Notes: generated by a model not told the origin, from the letters alone. 64,000 nt of DNA from Rhopalosiphum padi (GCF_020882245.1 NC_083598.1:64145858-64209857), one strand, 5' to 3'. Counted from the stretch's first letter, positions 26,191 to 40,310 are shown. Numbers and translations are program-made.

Positions 26191-29100
26191 ACTTGGACAT
26201 ACATTTAGTATAATATTTAGCCATCTAACTATGCTATAAAGCTAAACTTAATGAAAATTTAAAAACTTGACTAAGAAATATAATACACAATTATTATAAA
26301 ATAAAAATGTTGAATAATTTTCGTGACGCTGAGTCTACAACCTATTTCTAAAATTATGTTGATGACTATATTACTTAGGTAATGAAATCGATATTTGTCG
26401 ATTTAATATTAAATGCCAGCTTATAATTTTTTATAATTATTACTACTGAAAAAATTATACAACATTAAATTAGCTTTCCAGCCACTTTTATACTCATCAA
26501 TAATTTTACGTTGGTATGGCATATTATTAAAATTAATACAAATCATTTAATATTAATTTTTGAAATAAAAACTGTCTTTTGAATTATTTTTTTTTCATTC
26601 AATTCAATATCTCATACTTATTACTAGGCCTTGACTTTTATTATTTATTTCTATTGTATTTTTAGTAACTGATTTATTTCAAATCCAACTACGCTTTTAT
26701 CATTATGACAAATCGGATGGCTAACAAGGATGAACAATGAACGAGAGTAAAATGTATTATTGAATAACCATAGAACCGGAAAAGTGACAAATCGATATAA
26801 TATTATTAACAGTGGCGTTATATCGTTATATCAGAGACGTTGTATACATTTTAATATTTCTTCGACATTTTATATTTATACTGATAGCAATTTTTTAAAT
26901 AACCATCATAACACATTTTAAAGATAAAGACATGATAAAATAACATCATGGTACTTGTAAAAACTATTTATGTAATGATAATATATAATATGAAAATGTA
27001 ATTAAATATTCCTTTATAATCAATATATAACTGGCATACAAGTTTTCGATAATATTTTAATAAATCATTTTACTCTTTTGAAAACTTGTACGTTGATATT
27101 ATAAATATATACATAGTGATACATCAAATATTCCCATCAACTCATCCTCCCCTACACCACCCAAATACAAAATTTAATATCGTCTCAAAATGTATAGGCA
27201 TCTTCACTACAACAAATATTTTTCAACCAAAGAAATTTTTAATATTAAAAAAATTTAAAAAATCAACACAGCTGTTTTAAATAAATCCTGTTTTTTCCTT
27301 TTACATTTTATTATCATGTTAACAATAATTCTATAAAGAATCAATCAAACTACTCCATGAAGCTTTCAAATTTAAAATATCGATTTATAGAAACTAGAGT
27401 ACTTAACCTGTTAAGTTTTATTATCTCAAAGAATAAAATCATTTTTTAATACTTATATTTTATAGTGCTTTAAGCTTTTACATATATAATCAAGATACTC
27501 CAGAAGAGGTGATGATGGCATCATGAGTATTCAGATGACTTAGTTCCCAATTTCCACACAATACGTCTTAATAATTAATAATTATACAATAAGTAATAAC
27601 GACCTAAACTAATTCCTTGTTATCATAATTTGAATTTTTATGAATTAAATAACTTAATTGTATTTTATTATTATTTGATTTGTGCAATAGTGTTACATAT
27701 TATTTGTCAATATTATACTTTAGACTCACAGTAAAATAAATAAGAAAAATTAAAAATGCAATGTTTACCTCATAACGCGTGAAAGTAATTGTATCCTATT
27801 TTTAAAAAACATAAAATTATTATATTAGAAATTTAGAACATTCTTACTAACCATAAAAAAATGGTTGTTTTATTGTTGACAAACATTGGGCTATATATAA
27901 CTCGTAGTAGATAATTATTTACGTATAGGTACACACCCCAATTGCATAAAAAGTTCAGATCGTCGGTAAAACATAATTCATTTATAAAGCTCTTCAGTGT
28001 TAAATCTTAGATATATTTGCAAGTATTTAAAATATTATAAGAACATTCTTAACGTTATCTTTTAAATGCATTCGAAAGCGCACTTAATATCACTATGCAG
28101 CTATATAAAGTCATAAAGAAGCGCTATTCAAAGTTTAAATTCCTCAGTAACATCATCGTGCTAAATATATTAAAATTATAAAATGTCAGAAAAATATAAA
28201 AATAAAAGGGATTGAGTTAAGGGTGTGGTATTTATTATACAAGATATGAGATAACTGCAGACGACAGCAAAATTCGTTTGAACTTTGTTAACAATATATA
28301 CATATATATATTGATGTAATTATTTTATATTTTATCCACAAGTTGACGGTTTAGTCAACGTTAAACAAATAAATTGGCCAGGGTTAATTTTAATAACAAC
28401 CCATCCACGTTTATTACACTATTGGCTGCATTTACTAGGTGTAGGTGGTAGGTAACCTTTAGGTACTGTTTTCAGTAGTCACGGAAGCACCATTACCAAA
28501 CAGTTTACATAGTGTTGTAAATAGTTTAGCAAATGGCTATTGTTAGCAACCGTTTATAAGTTATGACGATAAATTTATTTCCATAATGTTTTCATTCAAA
28601 CGCACCATCTCTCATGTGTCCCCAAAATGATTGAACAAAGCATAAAATACACAAAATATCGTTGTTTATGGAAATTAATTTACCTACCAAATTAAATATA
28701 ATATTTCGTGTATCAAAAATTTACCTCACCACCTAATCAAAATCTTAAAATACCACTATTAAATTAAAAAATATACGAAATGGGACAGATAGCTGCTGCC
28801 ATTTCACGGAGCCCTTTTTCCCTGGTCGAAAATTTATGTATACACTCAAATAACTTTTAATTCACTCCGTATAATGTTATGTTATATTATTATTATTGAT
28901 ATTATTGAATTTTATACTTATTTATCACATCTTATCTTAAAAACTATAGACTACGATTACAACTTACAAGTTACAACTGTGGCAATAACGTTTTAATCAG
29001 TTCTCATCTGATGACACAACACGTAGTAAATTAGTAAATCAGAAGGTTAAGTAAATTGTTTAAAAAAAGTTCAATCTGGCCATGATTATTTTTATTCTCA

Positions 29101-29480
29101 GTTAACTAAAGGAAAAAGTCCACCCCAAAAAAATAAAAATTAATTGTCGATCTAGATAGACACATTTTAAAAATAGTACAACAATTGACAGTATAGAGAC
29201 TACATTTCAATATTTCATATTTAAAAGGGATAGCCTATTTAATAAAGTGTAAAAACAATGCATAACGAATGAAACTAGTAAAAATCACACAACGTACTTT
29301 AATCATTTCTTTTAAAGTGAAAATGTTTAAAATAAATTTGCTTTGTCAATTCAAAAATTTATTTAAGAAGTCAAGGAGATATGGAACAAAAATTGATTAT
29401 AAAAACAGCTAATAATATAGATATAATATTGATATATTTTTAGTACAATTTACATACTATACATTTAAATTCTGGTGAAA
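26190..29480. other. Gene-poor AT-rich stretch
   Basis: No coding exon, RNA gene or complete transposon recognised. A short GC-richer block at 28780-28830 (AGCTGCTGCCATTTCACGG) may be a transposon end. Confidence 0.5.
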
Positions 29481-29489
29481 TTATGAATG

Positions 29490-29700
29490 GTATAAAGATC
29501 GATAAATTAGTGGTATATTTTTTTTTTTATTAAAAACCAGTTTTTCGCAGAATCTATTTTGTTTTTAGTTGTAATTAAAAAAATATAACTTTAAAGACTT
29601 GACATTTTTCATCAAATATTTTTACTAGGACTTTTTAAAGATACAATTTTCAAAACATTAATTTACTTTTCCTATTTATAGACCTTTAAATTATCAGATA
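29490..29700 (+). repeat. Aphid-type dispersed repeat, copy 3
   Basis: Shares TTTTAGTTGTAATT, GACTTGACATTTTTCATCAAAT and ACAATTTTCAAAAC with copy 1 in the same order and spacing. Strongly diverged. Confidence 0.5.
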
Positions 29701-30531
29701 CACTCGACATCTACTATATACGAGTAAAACATAACTGACTTCCTCAGTATTTTTATTGATAATTAAATACGAATGACCACAGTCTATTTTATAAGTATCT
29801 AAATTAGAGTGGTCGAATCCTAAATCGTTTCCTATAGTTGGGAATTTAGGATTGCCATCAATACAAATATAAATAGTTAGATAAAAATTTTAAAAATAAA
29901 TATAAATATCTAAGTGAATTTGTGAAGCTTCAAAATACTTTCTACCGAGTTAAATATAATCTTAACCTCTCCCTGTTCACGCATATATTATTAATATATA
30001 GGTACAGCAAAGTATATTACTGACACATTTTTAATTTATACGTATACATCTTTTTCCAAACGTATAGCAAGTGTAAAATTACGAACTATATACATTGTAC
30101 TCAAGAATAAACTCGTTATAAATATACGTGATAATCTAAGTTTTGTAATATCTTTTGCGACTTATTAGTTGAATAAAAATTCAACTTACCGAAGTTCCAT
30201 AAACGGATGGGCTCTTCAAAAAGTTATTTATTATTTTCATTTACACATTACACTTATGTGAACCTAATAGACTGTGTAATATAATAATTACTATATAAAT
30301 GTTCAATATATATAATATATTTTACAATATAATAATTGATATTACTAAAATTTTACAAAATAATATCCGTTTTACTAATTTAAACATTCCAGACATTCGT
30401 TTTACCTTACATATTATAATATCAAAGGATTTTAAACCATATTATAAACTCTAAAAAACGATAGTTGCACGTAAATAAATACTTCTCTACGACGTTAATA
30501 ATTAAAATTAATATTTAATCACATTTTATAG

Positions 30532-30831
30532 GAGATACTATATTATATTGTTGTTTATTATTCAAAGCGTTACTTTTTCCATTTTAAAACCTTAAATAAT
30601 TTTCTTTTAATCCATAATTCAACAGCATTAAACAATGGCAGTGATGATAAAATTGTACATTTAGCTTCCTCGTATTTACAATGGTTTTCACACAGTGAGG
30701 TTTTATTCCAGAAAACTACCCACGCATCCAAACATTTGAAAACACTTACCGAAGTTGTGTGTAACAAAGTTTTGATAAGAAAAATATTAAACAAAAGTCA
30801 ATACGCTATAAGCGTACAGTACCATTTGTAA
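30532..30831 (+). other. Candidate terminal exon: 99-codon open frame without ATG
   Basis: Directly after ACATTTTATAG (30521-30531) a frame stays open for 99 codons to TAA at 30829-30831. It contains segments such as SDDKIVHLASSYLQWFSHSE and a Lys-rich C-terminus. Local GC is above the surroundings. No family is recognised. By rough estimate, about one open stretch this long is expected by chance in a window of this composition, and the opposite strand is also open for 74 codons (30570-30794). It could be a 3' exon of an unrecognised gene, a transposon fragment or chance. Confidence 0.2.
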
Positions 30832-31989
30832 AAACACTAAGGGATGCGAACCAACTTCACGGAGTCACGACACGGTATAATTTTACACATACGCCATACA
30901 TATACATAATATAAATGTATAATGCATGAAAACATTGAAAACATTACTAGTACTATTGTAGATATATGAACAGACCAATGACCAAAGAAATAGAATCGTA
31001 TTATAGAAAATTTTATTTTATTTTTTTCAATTAATTGAAAGAGAAATATTGTTTTCCTTCCAAATAATATATATATAACAAATATTATAAAACATTAATT
31101 TTACTCGGGTCTGAATTATGGTGATAATTTGTGATTTCCTAGTATTGACAAAAATCTAAATAGAAATTACTATAATATATAATTTCAATTAAGTAATACC
31201 ACAATAGTATAGTTAATTAATTCATCAAATTTATAAAACTTTAAAAGCATTGTAGTATATAGATGAATAAGTAGATATTGATTTTAAACAGAAACGTTTC
31301 TGTATAATATTTTACCTTTATGATAATGTAAATTGACAATATTGTGCTTTTCAATCAATCAATATTAATGGATATCACGACATCGCAGAATCTACAGTAT
31401 GGGTCAATAAGTTTAGTTAAGTCTATGCGATTGTTTGTCAAATAAAGCTTGATAATATTCTACATTAATTTTCAAAAATTAAATTTAAATTTATGTACCT
31501 AGATACCAAATTTGATTTACTTTTTCTGCATTTAAGGCAGTGCAATGTTTTTATAAACAATTTTTTTTAAATTTCACATGTATTGTGTTTAATTTATTTT
31601 TTTAGTGAACCAAATTATTATTACAAAGATTTATATTAATTATCCCATGGAAAATAAATATACTTTTGATGATTTACTTAAAAAAATATATTAAAGTTAT
31701 TTGAAAATATTGTCCACCTTTTTTGACACATAGTATTATTTAATATATTTTACTTCTGCGTATTCGCATTTCATTTATCTAACTTATAATACAGAAAAAA
31801 TGTATTTGATAATTTATCCACTTTATAAAAAAAATTGTATTTTTATTTTTATCAATTTTATAACATATTTACACTTTTATTCATTAGTTTTCTCTATATA
31901 CATTTTTCTGATCTTCAGTATATTTATTTATTTGCTAAATTTTGGAAAAAACGTAGAATGTTGTCAATACTTAACTCAACACTAATAGC

Positions 31990-32130
31990 CACACACATAT
32001 ATTTTTAGATTGTGAGCGGAATGAGAAAGCTATTAGTTTTACAATAACGAGGATTTTTTAGTCGAGCTTTTTTGGAGATTAAAAAGTTTTGTTCAGTATC
32101 TCTACATAGATTACAAAACAAATACTTTAC
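31990..32130 (+). repeat. Aphid-type dispersed repeat, copy 4 (fragment)
   Basis: AGATTGTGAGCGGAATGAG is a variant of the 'agattctgagcggagcgatga' start I associate with this repeat family. Only the head of the repeat is recognisable. Confidence 0.4.
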
Positions 32131-32139
32131 TTTAGAAAG

Positions 32140-33900
32140 GTCATTATTTGAATTTACCTACTAGCAGTTTTCTATAAATTCACGATAAACAATAACAATA
32201 AAATACTGATGAAAAGTATAAACTAATAAGCCGTTTATAAACTATAAGGATAAACTAAACCACTCAAAAATCGGAATGCAATTTAAAGTATATAAATCCA
32301 AATAATAACACTATATACTAATAATAATACCTTGGTCATTATTCTATATCTCTACGATCGTAGGTATAGCAAGAATATGTGTCAACATAGAAACATATGT
32401 CTATATATTTGTATGATTTTATTAGTGTTCTTTTTCATATATACAATTTATCATCAAAACATAATTATTATTATTAAAAATTGTGTCTTAACATCCCTTT
32501 CAATAATATGCAGTGTATAGATATATATGTGATATATATATGATATATTGAAATCATATTTCGATTTGAATGTTTGATTTTTCTTTTAAATCAATACAAC
32601 AAACTTTTTCAATCGAGTTCTAACTAATTTTCGTTATCTTAAATAACTATTATAGTTAAAAAATAACGAGTTATATAAATCAACATGACACACAGTTTGT
32701 TTAAATATGTTGCTTTTTTTGTCTGTGATATCTAGATTTATAAAATTTACTTACATTATAAATAACTGTGTTTAAGTTGAATTAAAATAAATGTATTTTA
32801 TTACACAATCGAACAATATATTAAAATTAAAAATACAAAAATAATTCACAAATTATCAACAATTATACAAAATACGTAAATATTAACAATTATTTCTACT
32901 TAAATAATAATTTACAAAAATCTGACATGTTAAATAAATAAGCAGTACTTTAATATTTGAACTAGACTATGATTTAAAAATGAATTATGAAATAACCATA
33001 AATACAATAAATTTATTTATTATACAAAATTAAGATGTGTGTTATTGTAAAATATCGCACTGCATTTAAATATTTGATGTTATAGTTGTTTTTTTTTTTT
33101 TTTAGGAACGTTCAAAATTCAAAGCATGTAATTATTGTGAACTAAGTTCAAATTTGCGACAACCAGCTTTTGACAGAGTCATTATGTAAAATTAAATTAA
33201 AAAATGTTTATACTTAATGATATACAAAAATAAGTTTACTTTAAATAATCATTAATGTTTTTTTTTATATTACAGTTATTTATATTTTATAATAAAAAAT
33301 ATCGTTTATATTTATAAAGAATAATAAATACTAACTCTATCATTAAATATTTCAAGCGTGTGTAAACACGTGTATTTATAATTTAAATAGTTATTAAAAT
33401 AACCTATATTCATATACGCCCAATTATTAGTTAATAAAATAAAAAATAAAATTATATTATACTAATTTTTTGGTATAATATAAGTATTCAATTGCATGTA
33501 GCATCTAAGACTACCTATTCCACCACATTGAAAATGGGTCACAGATGGTATTTAAAAAATATTTTTCGACACCAAAATTATTAATACCAGATTTAAGTGT
33601 TTTACTGCGATTTTATTGTTAAAATTGTAAAATAATATAATAACTATTTTAACGGACTTTTAAAAATTATTTTGAATAATGAGTTTTAATTTAAATAAAT
33701 CAATTAACTTTTGTGTATTGACGTTTCGTTTTCACATTTTCTTAAATCTATTTTATCTTATACACCTAATTATAATGATTGATTAATTTATTTTACACTT
33801 AAAATTAATTATTAATACTAGTTAAATTAATCAAAAATTTATATTAGTTATCGTATTATGTTATCGACGAATCGATACAGATCGTACGTTGCTCTCGTTT
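32140..33900. other. Gene-poor AT-rich stretch
   Basis: Only A/T tracts and short simple repeats are visible before the foldback MITE at 33903. Confidence 0.5.
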
Positions 33901-33902
33901 AT

Positions 33903-34330
33903 TTAAGAGGACGCCATACCCGCATGTATTGTTTCTGTCTTACTAACGTACATCATAACAAATTTTCGTTCAGTAGAATGCATTTTGTGACTTTAGCTTT
34001 AATATTAGAGTAAATTTACCTATTATAAAATTTAAAGGTAAAAATATTATCTAAACAATGACATATGCTTTTAATGATATTATCATTTTAAAGTGAGTTA
34101 TGAACATTTTAAAGTTGTTATATTTTACATAGCTTTAACTCACATTAAAATAATATCATTAAAAGCATATGTCATTGTCTAGATAATATTCTTATCTTTA
34201 AATTTTAAAATAGGTAAATTTACTCTAATATTAAAGCTAACGTCACAAAATGCATTCTACTGAACGAAAATTTGTTATGATGTACGTTAGTAAGACAGAG
34301 ACAACACATGCGGGTATGGCGTCCTCTTAA
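33903..34330. mobile_element. Foldback MITE with long near-perfect arms, TTAA-bounded
   Basis: Arms of about 190 bp (33903-34095 and 34138-34330) are inverted copies of each other at roughly 95% identity, separated by about 40 bp. The ends read TTAAGAGGACGCCATACCC on each side, with TTAA as the likely target site. No coding capacity. A TTAA target suggests piggyBac mobilisation; a TAA target with GAGGAC ends (Harbinger-like) cannot be ruled out. A transcript would fold into a long hairpin. Confidence 0.88.
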
Positions 34331-35012
34331 GCACTTTATCATTAGTAATTTGTTTTACACAAATGTGTATATTGTAATTAAAACCAGAAATATAGCCTAA
34401 ATATATATTAAATACTATAAATTCTATAAACAATTATTCAATTAAGTCGAATTAAGTTTAAACGTTCACACGAATACTTCAATAGGTCTTGTTAAAACAA
34501 ATATTATGCGTATTAATGCTAGCTTTAGTAAATTAATATTTTATATTTCCATAGGTCATACATTAATATCAATTGTATTAATATATTTTTAGCTTAATTT
34601 ATACTACAATATAGTATAAATCAAGCTTTGAAATAAACAATAAAATGTATAATTAGGAACTGAACTAATTAACTAAATAATTTATATTACTAATAGAATT
34701 TTGTACACCGTAATCTAAATGAAAAGTTAATATGAGTAAAGTCTTTAATTCTTAATTTCATAAAAAAAAAAAAAAAAAACCAATACACCAAAATCAATTT
34801 AAAAATAAAAACGAACGTTGATTGGCAATTTACTTTTATCTATAATAATAAAGAATAATTGATGATTTATTTAATTATTAAAAACAAACTTCATTTAATT
34901 TTTAAAATATACGTTACAAAATATTATAATTAATTATTAATTTGCATAATTATATAAATTAAATAGTGTTCATATAGACTTCGATTATTAATTTATTATA
35001 AATAATCTTAAG

Positions 35013-35303
35013 GGATTAAAAGGACGTCGTACCCGCGTGTACTGTTTCCATCTTCCTATCATACATCAAAGCAAATTTGCGTTCAGCCGAATCCATTTTA
35101 TGCTGTTTGCTTTATTATATTAGAGTAAATTTACCAATTTGGCGGCCATTATCAAACTTAAGGGTAAGAATGATATCCAAGAGATCACATAGGATTTAAT
35201 TGATATTTACATTTTAAAGAGAATTATGATCATTTTAAAGTTTAATTATTTCATGTAACTATTACTCAGCTCACAATGAAAATATCAATAAAAGCCTACG
35301 TGA
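35013..35303. mobile_element. Diverged, truncated copy of the same MITE family
   Basis: It begins TTAAAAGGACGTCGTACCCG and follows the left arm and centre of the 33903 element, including TTAGAGTAAATTTACC and the CATTTTAAAG core. It ends abruptly near ATAAAAGCCTACGTGATGC, where another left-arm copy begins. The right arm is missing. Confidence 0.75.
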
Positions 35304-35710
35304 TGCAGGACGTCGTGTCCTGTGTTATATCTGTCTCATTAACGCATAATATCCAAAAATTATGCTTAGTAGTTCTAATAATTCTTTGTTGTTTTCTTAT
35401 ATATTAAAATTAATCGAACCATTAAATAAAGTTTAAAACATCATCTGTTTTTCTCGTTGATTTTTTATGATAGGTGTAACAATTTTAAAGTGATTAAGTA
35501 GTAAATGTGAAATAATGAATATGTAAAATATTAAAATTTAAGACTATTTATAACGCCCTTCAAAAAATTAAATATTTTAAAAATTCAACTAGAAAACACA
35601 AATCATGTTCTTATCTATAAGTTTAATAATACCTAGATCAATTTACTCTAATGTTAAATCTAACAACATATACTACTAAACGTAAATTTGTTCTTAAACG
35701 AATATTGAAA
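35304..35710. mobile_element. Third, degraded MITE copy abutting the second
   Basis: The left arm, starting AGGACGTCGTGTCCTGTG, runs from 35306 to about 35395. Right-arm sequence (TTCTTATCTATAAG... ATTTACTCTAATGTTAAATC ... CTAAACGTAAATTTG) occupies about 35610-35705. The centre is eroded. Its left end coincides with the truncation point of the preceding copy, which suggests insertion into, or recombination with, that copy. Confidence 0.6.
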
Positions 35711-36459
35711 TGAAAATGTTCAAACTCGTTTAGGCAGACACTCTCAGTAATTTTAAAATAGACATAATAATGTAAACGTACACATTTTTTATTTTCATCA
35801 CGAACTACAGTAAAAGTAATGGATTGAAAAATACTAACAACTCGGTCGCTATGTACGTGATATCGAGACAAGTACTCGAAATTTAAATTAAAAATACGTT
35901 TTGGTAGGTATAACCGTTGTAGGTAGGTAGAAGTTATAGAGGATACAACTTGACTCGCAGCTGATATTCACCCGCATAAGTCGTCTGAACAATAGAACTT
36001 TGTTTGCGGATCCGTTTACTCTCTACAGGATAATAAACTCGATATTATACGAACAAAATATTATGTTCTGTAAATATCACTGTTATTCGTATATTAAAAC
36101 GTTATTATTACCATGCATCTCTCTGAGTACGTTGACCTCGTTTTATTATCACGGAAATATTACTATCATTATATTGTTGTTATTATCATTAATAGCAGCA
36201 GCAGCAGTAGTATACCGACGGTTGATAAAAATAATATCGCAAAAAAAAAAATACGTTATCCGTGCCCGCGATTAATGTACGAAATGCGTGTCTGTTACCG
36301 TTCGAACGAATTTCTATTTCTTATAATAATATCAAATTATACGGTTTCGGAGATGGCAAAAAATAAGAAAAATATAAAAATCAACGATGTCGTCAATATC
36401 GTGGTTATTATTATGGTTTTGTTATTGGTCGAATATACAATTTTCAAAAATAAAACTTG

Positions 36460-37460
36460 AATTACTCACCGGAAGCGGACGAACGTGTGCTCTATGTGTG
36501 TATAATATTATTTATAAGTATATAGGTGAGATCGGCGAGTCCAAACGGTTTTCACGGCTTAATCATTGCGACGACGACGACGATGAGATGATGATGATGG
36601 ATATAATAACCGTGGTGGCGGCGGCGGCGTACTCTGGTATCTCGCGAGGGGTAGCTATCGGCGTGCTGATTACGCTGCGTTTGGCGGATGAATGGGAATT
36701 GCGCGCGTCTCCGCCGCCGACGAACTACCGTAGTCGTGTACAACGTTATATTTGCACACGCACACACGCACACACACACACCGCTACAGCGCACAATCGC
36801 AAAAACACGCAAATACGCGCGCACACGCGCACACACTGTTGCACTTTACACGAGTGTATACACGTACATGCACTCTACTGGCGTTCGACGCCGGCGCCGC
36901 CGCCGCGTCCCAGTGTCGCCCCCGAAACAAAAATCTCGACCACGTTTTCCATAATAATATTATTATTGTTAGGTCTCTCGTTGCACAGTCCGCGTGACTA
37001 TATTATTATAATAATATTATTATGAAACACACAAAATGTCATGTCACCAAAACATTACGCGGACGATTTCGTTCAAAAATACGAGTATATAATGCACGGA
37101 TAACAATGATACTTTAGGTCGTATTATATATTATTGTTTTGGTCGTGCGCCGCTCGAACGTATATACCTACGACGACGACGACGACGATGCAACCGTCGT
37201 GGACCAGATTGTATCGTAAAATCACTATATGTATATATAGGTATGGTGTATCTATCTTATGGCCACACAATGGATAATATATCGCACAGACAAAAACGAA
37301 CAAAAACGGTGTGTAAAATACATCACGCGTTTATCATTGTATACGTTATTTTAGTCGTAGTACAGAGAGCTTGCGCGTCAGACGTCACGTGAAATCATAA
37401 TAATATTATATTTTATTTCGAGTGTTCGACGATTTAGTTGACGATAAAAATAATATTATT
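36460..37460 (-). promoter_or_regulatory. GC-rich island with a minus-strand donor; candidate first exon and promoter
   Basis: GC content rises sharply here. At the left edge the minus strand reads CGCTTCCG|GTGAGTAAT (GT at 36469-36468), close to the ideal donor. The island contains low-complexity tracts: (GAC/GAT)n at 36569-36600, (CA)n around 36754-36838 and (ACG)n at 37170-37190. Near 37380 a CACGTG E-box overlaps a TGACGTC CRE-like core (minus-strand reading). I see no credible protein: open frames on both strands are histidine/arginine-rich translations of the repeats. An untranslated first exon of a minus-strand gene, possibly the neurensin-like one, is the best guess. Confidence 0.35.
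36754..36838. repeat. (CA)n / (CG)(CA)n tract
   Basis: CA dinucleotides interspersed with CG steps inside the GC-rich island. Alternating purine-pyrimidine DNA of this kind can adopt Z-form. Confidence 0.8.
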
Positions 37461-37469
37461 TAAAAAACT

Positions 37470-38011
37470 TACTTTAAACATAAATTATTTAATCGACCAA
37501 TATTATTATTATCGTCTATGTAGCTTTTCGAAAATTTTTGATTGGATTTCTCACGTTTATACTAAAACGATAACTCGAAATAACATCTAATTTACTTTTA
37601 AATAACTGTTCTATAACGCGAACCGCAAACGTTCAGTATGCTGCAGGTAATAAATAACTTAAAAATAGTAGCTACAAAATATTCAATACATTGTGGGAAA
37701 ATTGTAAAAATGTTACAGTTAAAATCTAAATGCCACAATACTGAACATATTATATAGGTACCTATATATTTATTTTAATTCCGATTTAATACGTTTATAA
37801 TAATAATATGAATGAAAATAAATAAATAAATGCATAAATATAGTCCTAAGAAAGATACCTATAATATAATATTATCTAATATGTATAATATTATTATTAC
37901 CTATTTTCTATAACCTAACCTTAGTTGACGAATAAAATATCGACTGAATATAATAACAGCCTGCGTTGGCCTGATCGATATAGTGTTTATACATGACCAG
38001 AGACCAGCCTT

Positions 38012-38065
<54 letters not shown>

Positions 38066-40110
38066 TATAAGCGTACGCTCCTTTTAAACGAAACGCTTTT
38101 ATTTTTTACATTTAACGAGCACGCACATAATATAATATTATAGCAATATAATAATAAAGAAACACGGCGTGTTAAATAAACGATGATTATGGAGGTAGGT
38201 ACAAAACAACCCGAAATATCGTATAGGTTTTAGAGAAATATTTTTTACTGTGATATTATATTTTATGTATTTTTTGAACAATACAAGAATGTACATGCGT
38301 ATTACACGAAAACTAAACAGTTTACATTTACATTTTTTTTTTATTTTAGTTGAATTGTGACACGAATTTGACTATTTATTTTTTATTTTTTTTTAATTAC
38401 TATTAGTTATACATTCTGTTAGAAAGGTTTTTATCATTTGATTATTCTACGTTGACGAATCGATATTTATAACCAATTGACCTAAATACAATTGTATTAC
38501 AAATAATTAAATGTAAATAGTGAATAGTGTGTACCTTTCATTGATAGTAGGTAAATTCAAACTTAAAAATTGTTTTATTTTTTTGGTCGTATCCTTTAGT
38601 GACGTAACTGAACGAAATAAACATACTAGGTAATACAAAAATGTACTTAAAAGTAGTATTTATAATCAATGGTATTACGCAATAAAAATGTTGACTGCTT
38701 AATTTTAGTGGAAATTGCGTTACACCCTCAATTTTTATACTTAAATTTAGTATAGTAGAATGCATTAGAAATCCATGATATCGTAATGCAATTTTATTGT
38801 TAGTTATAACATTATTCTTAATTAAACAAATTAATAAAGTATGATATTTAATAATTTTATGGTATATGATATGATCGATGATGGTGTAATGTAAAACATA
38901 GGTTCTGTACTGTGTACGAATTCAATATAACTATTATCGATAAAAAATAATATTTTTGGGCAAATCTTTTATTCGTGTTTCTTTTTATTCGATATATAAT
39001 TGAAAATATTGATATTCTTTTTCATACTCGGTGAATTTAATGTTTGTTCTTGTCATTATTCATTATTCATACAAAACACTTTCTTTTTCATCAATTCAAT
39101 TGTATTACCTATAATGACTACTAGTGTTTGGATAAAAACCTGAAACAGAACACTGTCACATAATATTACGTTATGATTATTCGTTTTACCTATTATTGAC
39201 ACTGACGTACTATCATAAACTACTTAAGGAGATGTGATTTATAACCTATTTACATTTTTGTTTTATTAGATATATAGTTTTTATTTTTCATTAACTATTT
39301 TATTTTAAACCCTAAAAATATTATTATATTAAATATTAGTTATAAAAATAACAATGCTTCAAAGAAAAATTCGCGACTTATACATTACTTTTTATTAGCT
39401 TTCTTGTCTCGGGTTGTTTTAATAACGAGATACAACTATAATAACTGATGATAAAACAAACACATTAAGAGAAAAAAAAACTTTAATCCATAACTTAAAT
39501 TACATCTAAAAAAAGATTTTCACTTATTCATGAAGGGACAAAGTTTTATGTTCTGTTTAGTAGTCCCATTCAACATCATTTATTAGATTCTATTGTCAAT
39601 GATATCATAAATTTATAACTTATTAGGTATAAGACGCGTTTAACAGGCATTAATAATACAACAATTTTGCGGAGGATTTTTTTTTTAGCTATAATATTAT
39701 TATAATTAAATTTACGTATTTTTCTATGATTGTATTATTAAAAAATTATTAACTCTACCGTTAAGCCTGCAAATCGTATTAGATTTCTGTTGAAAAAATG
39801 TTATTTTTAATTTTGTATGTCGGATACTTTAAATGAATATATCATATTATGACGTACCTATTATTATATTATACATCAATACTTAACAAAATTCTCTCAT
39901 GGTATTATTTTAAACTATCAAATAATTAATAAGTATGTCACACACAACTACACAAGTATACAACAATCAATTTAAAAGCCAGCCTATTTGTAATCTAATT
40001 GTAATTTTGAAATGAATTTAGTTTTAAAATTTCAATTTATATTTGAAAATAGAAACTGTTGAGTAGTTATCCAAAAATTATTTCACTAATTATCACATTA
40101 AATTACATCA
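37470..40110. other. AT-rich stretch upstream of the GC island
   Basis: Apart from the TA microsatellite there is nothing I can identify. The 75-codon minus-strand frame at 38538-38765 has no recognisable features. Confidence 0.5.
38020..38062. repeat. (TA)n microsatellite, about 21 units
   Basis: The longest uninterrupted TA run in the window. Shorter TA tracts occur at 4312-4332, 8657-8672, 20560-20580 and 60545-60565. Confidence 0.9.
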
Positions 40111-40119
40111 CAATGTCTA

Positions 40120-40310
40120 CGACTTGTTTCTTATTTATCCTTATTCCTCACTCACGCTCCCCAGCAACCAGCCACATCGTCTAAAAAGACGCTGGCGTTG
40201 AAATATTTTTAACTAGCAATTTTTTTTTCGTATTATTTTATTTTATATTATATCTAATTTGTAACTATTTTGAAATAGCAACAATAAACTATCTATCTAT
40301 CTAACTAATA
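40120..40310 (+). mobile_element. Probable LINE 3' tail
   Basis: The plus strand reads ...TSSKKTLALKYF followed by a stop and an AT-rich 3' region that ends in AATAAACTATCTATCTATCTAAC. A short basic C-terminus followed by a short simple repeat is typical of the end of aphid LINE copies. The repeat-like GC-richer block (CTCACGCTCCCCAGCAACC) stands out from its surroundings. No RT motif is present. Confidence 0.3.

Noticed and set aside
30181..30195. Minus-strand TTCG|GTAAGTT donor match, repeated at about 30745
   Set aside because: No GC-rich exon or open frame ends at either; similarity of the two is probably coincidence.
36387..37025. 212-codon plus-strand open frame
   Set aside because: It is built from poly-Asp, poly-Ala, CA-repeat (His/Thr) and poly-Ile runs, with equally long frames on the other strand. 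This is what microsatellites in a GC island produce, not a protein.
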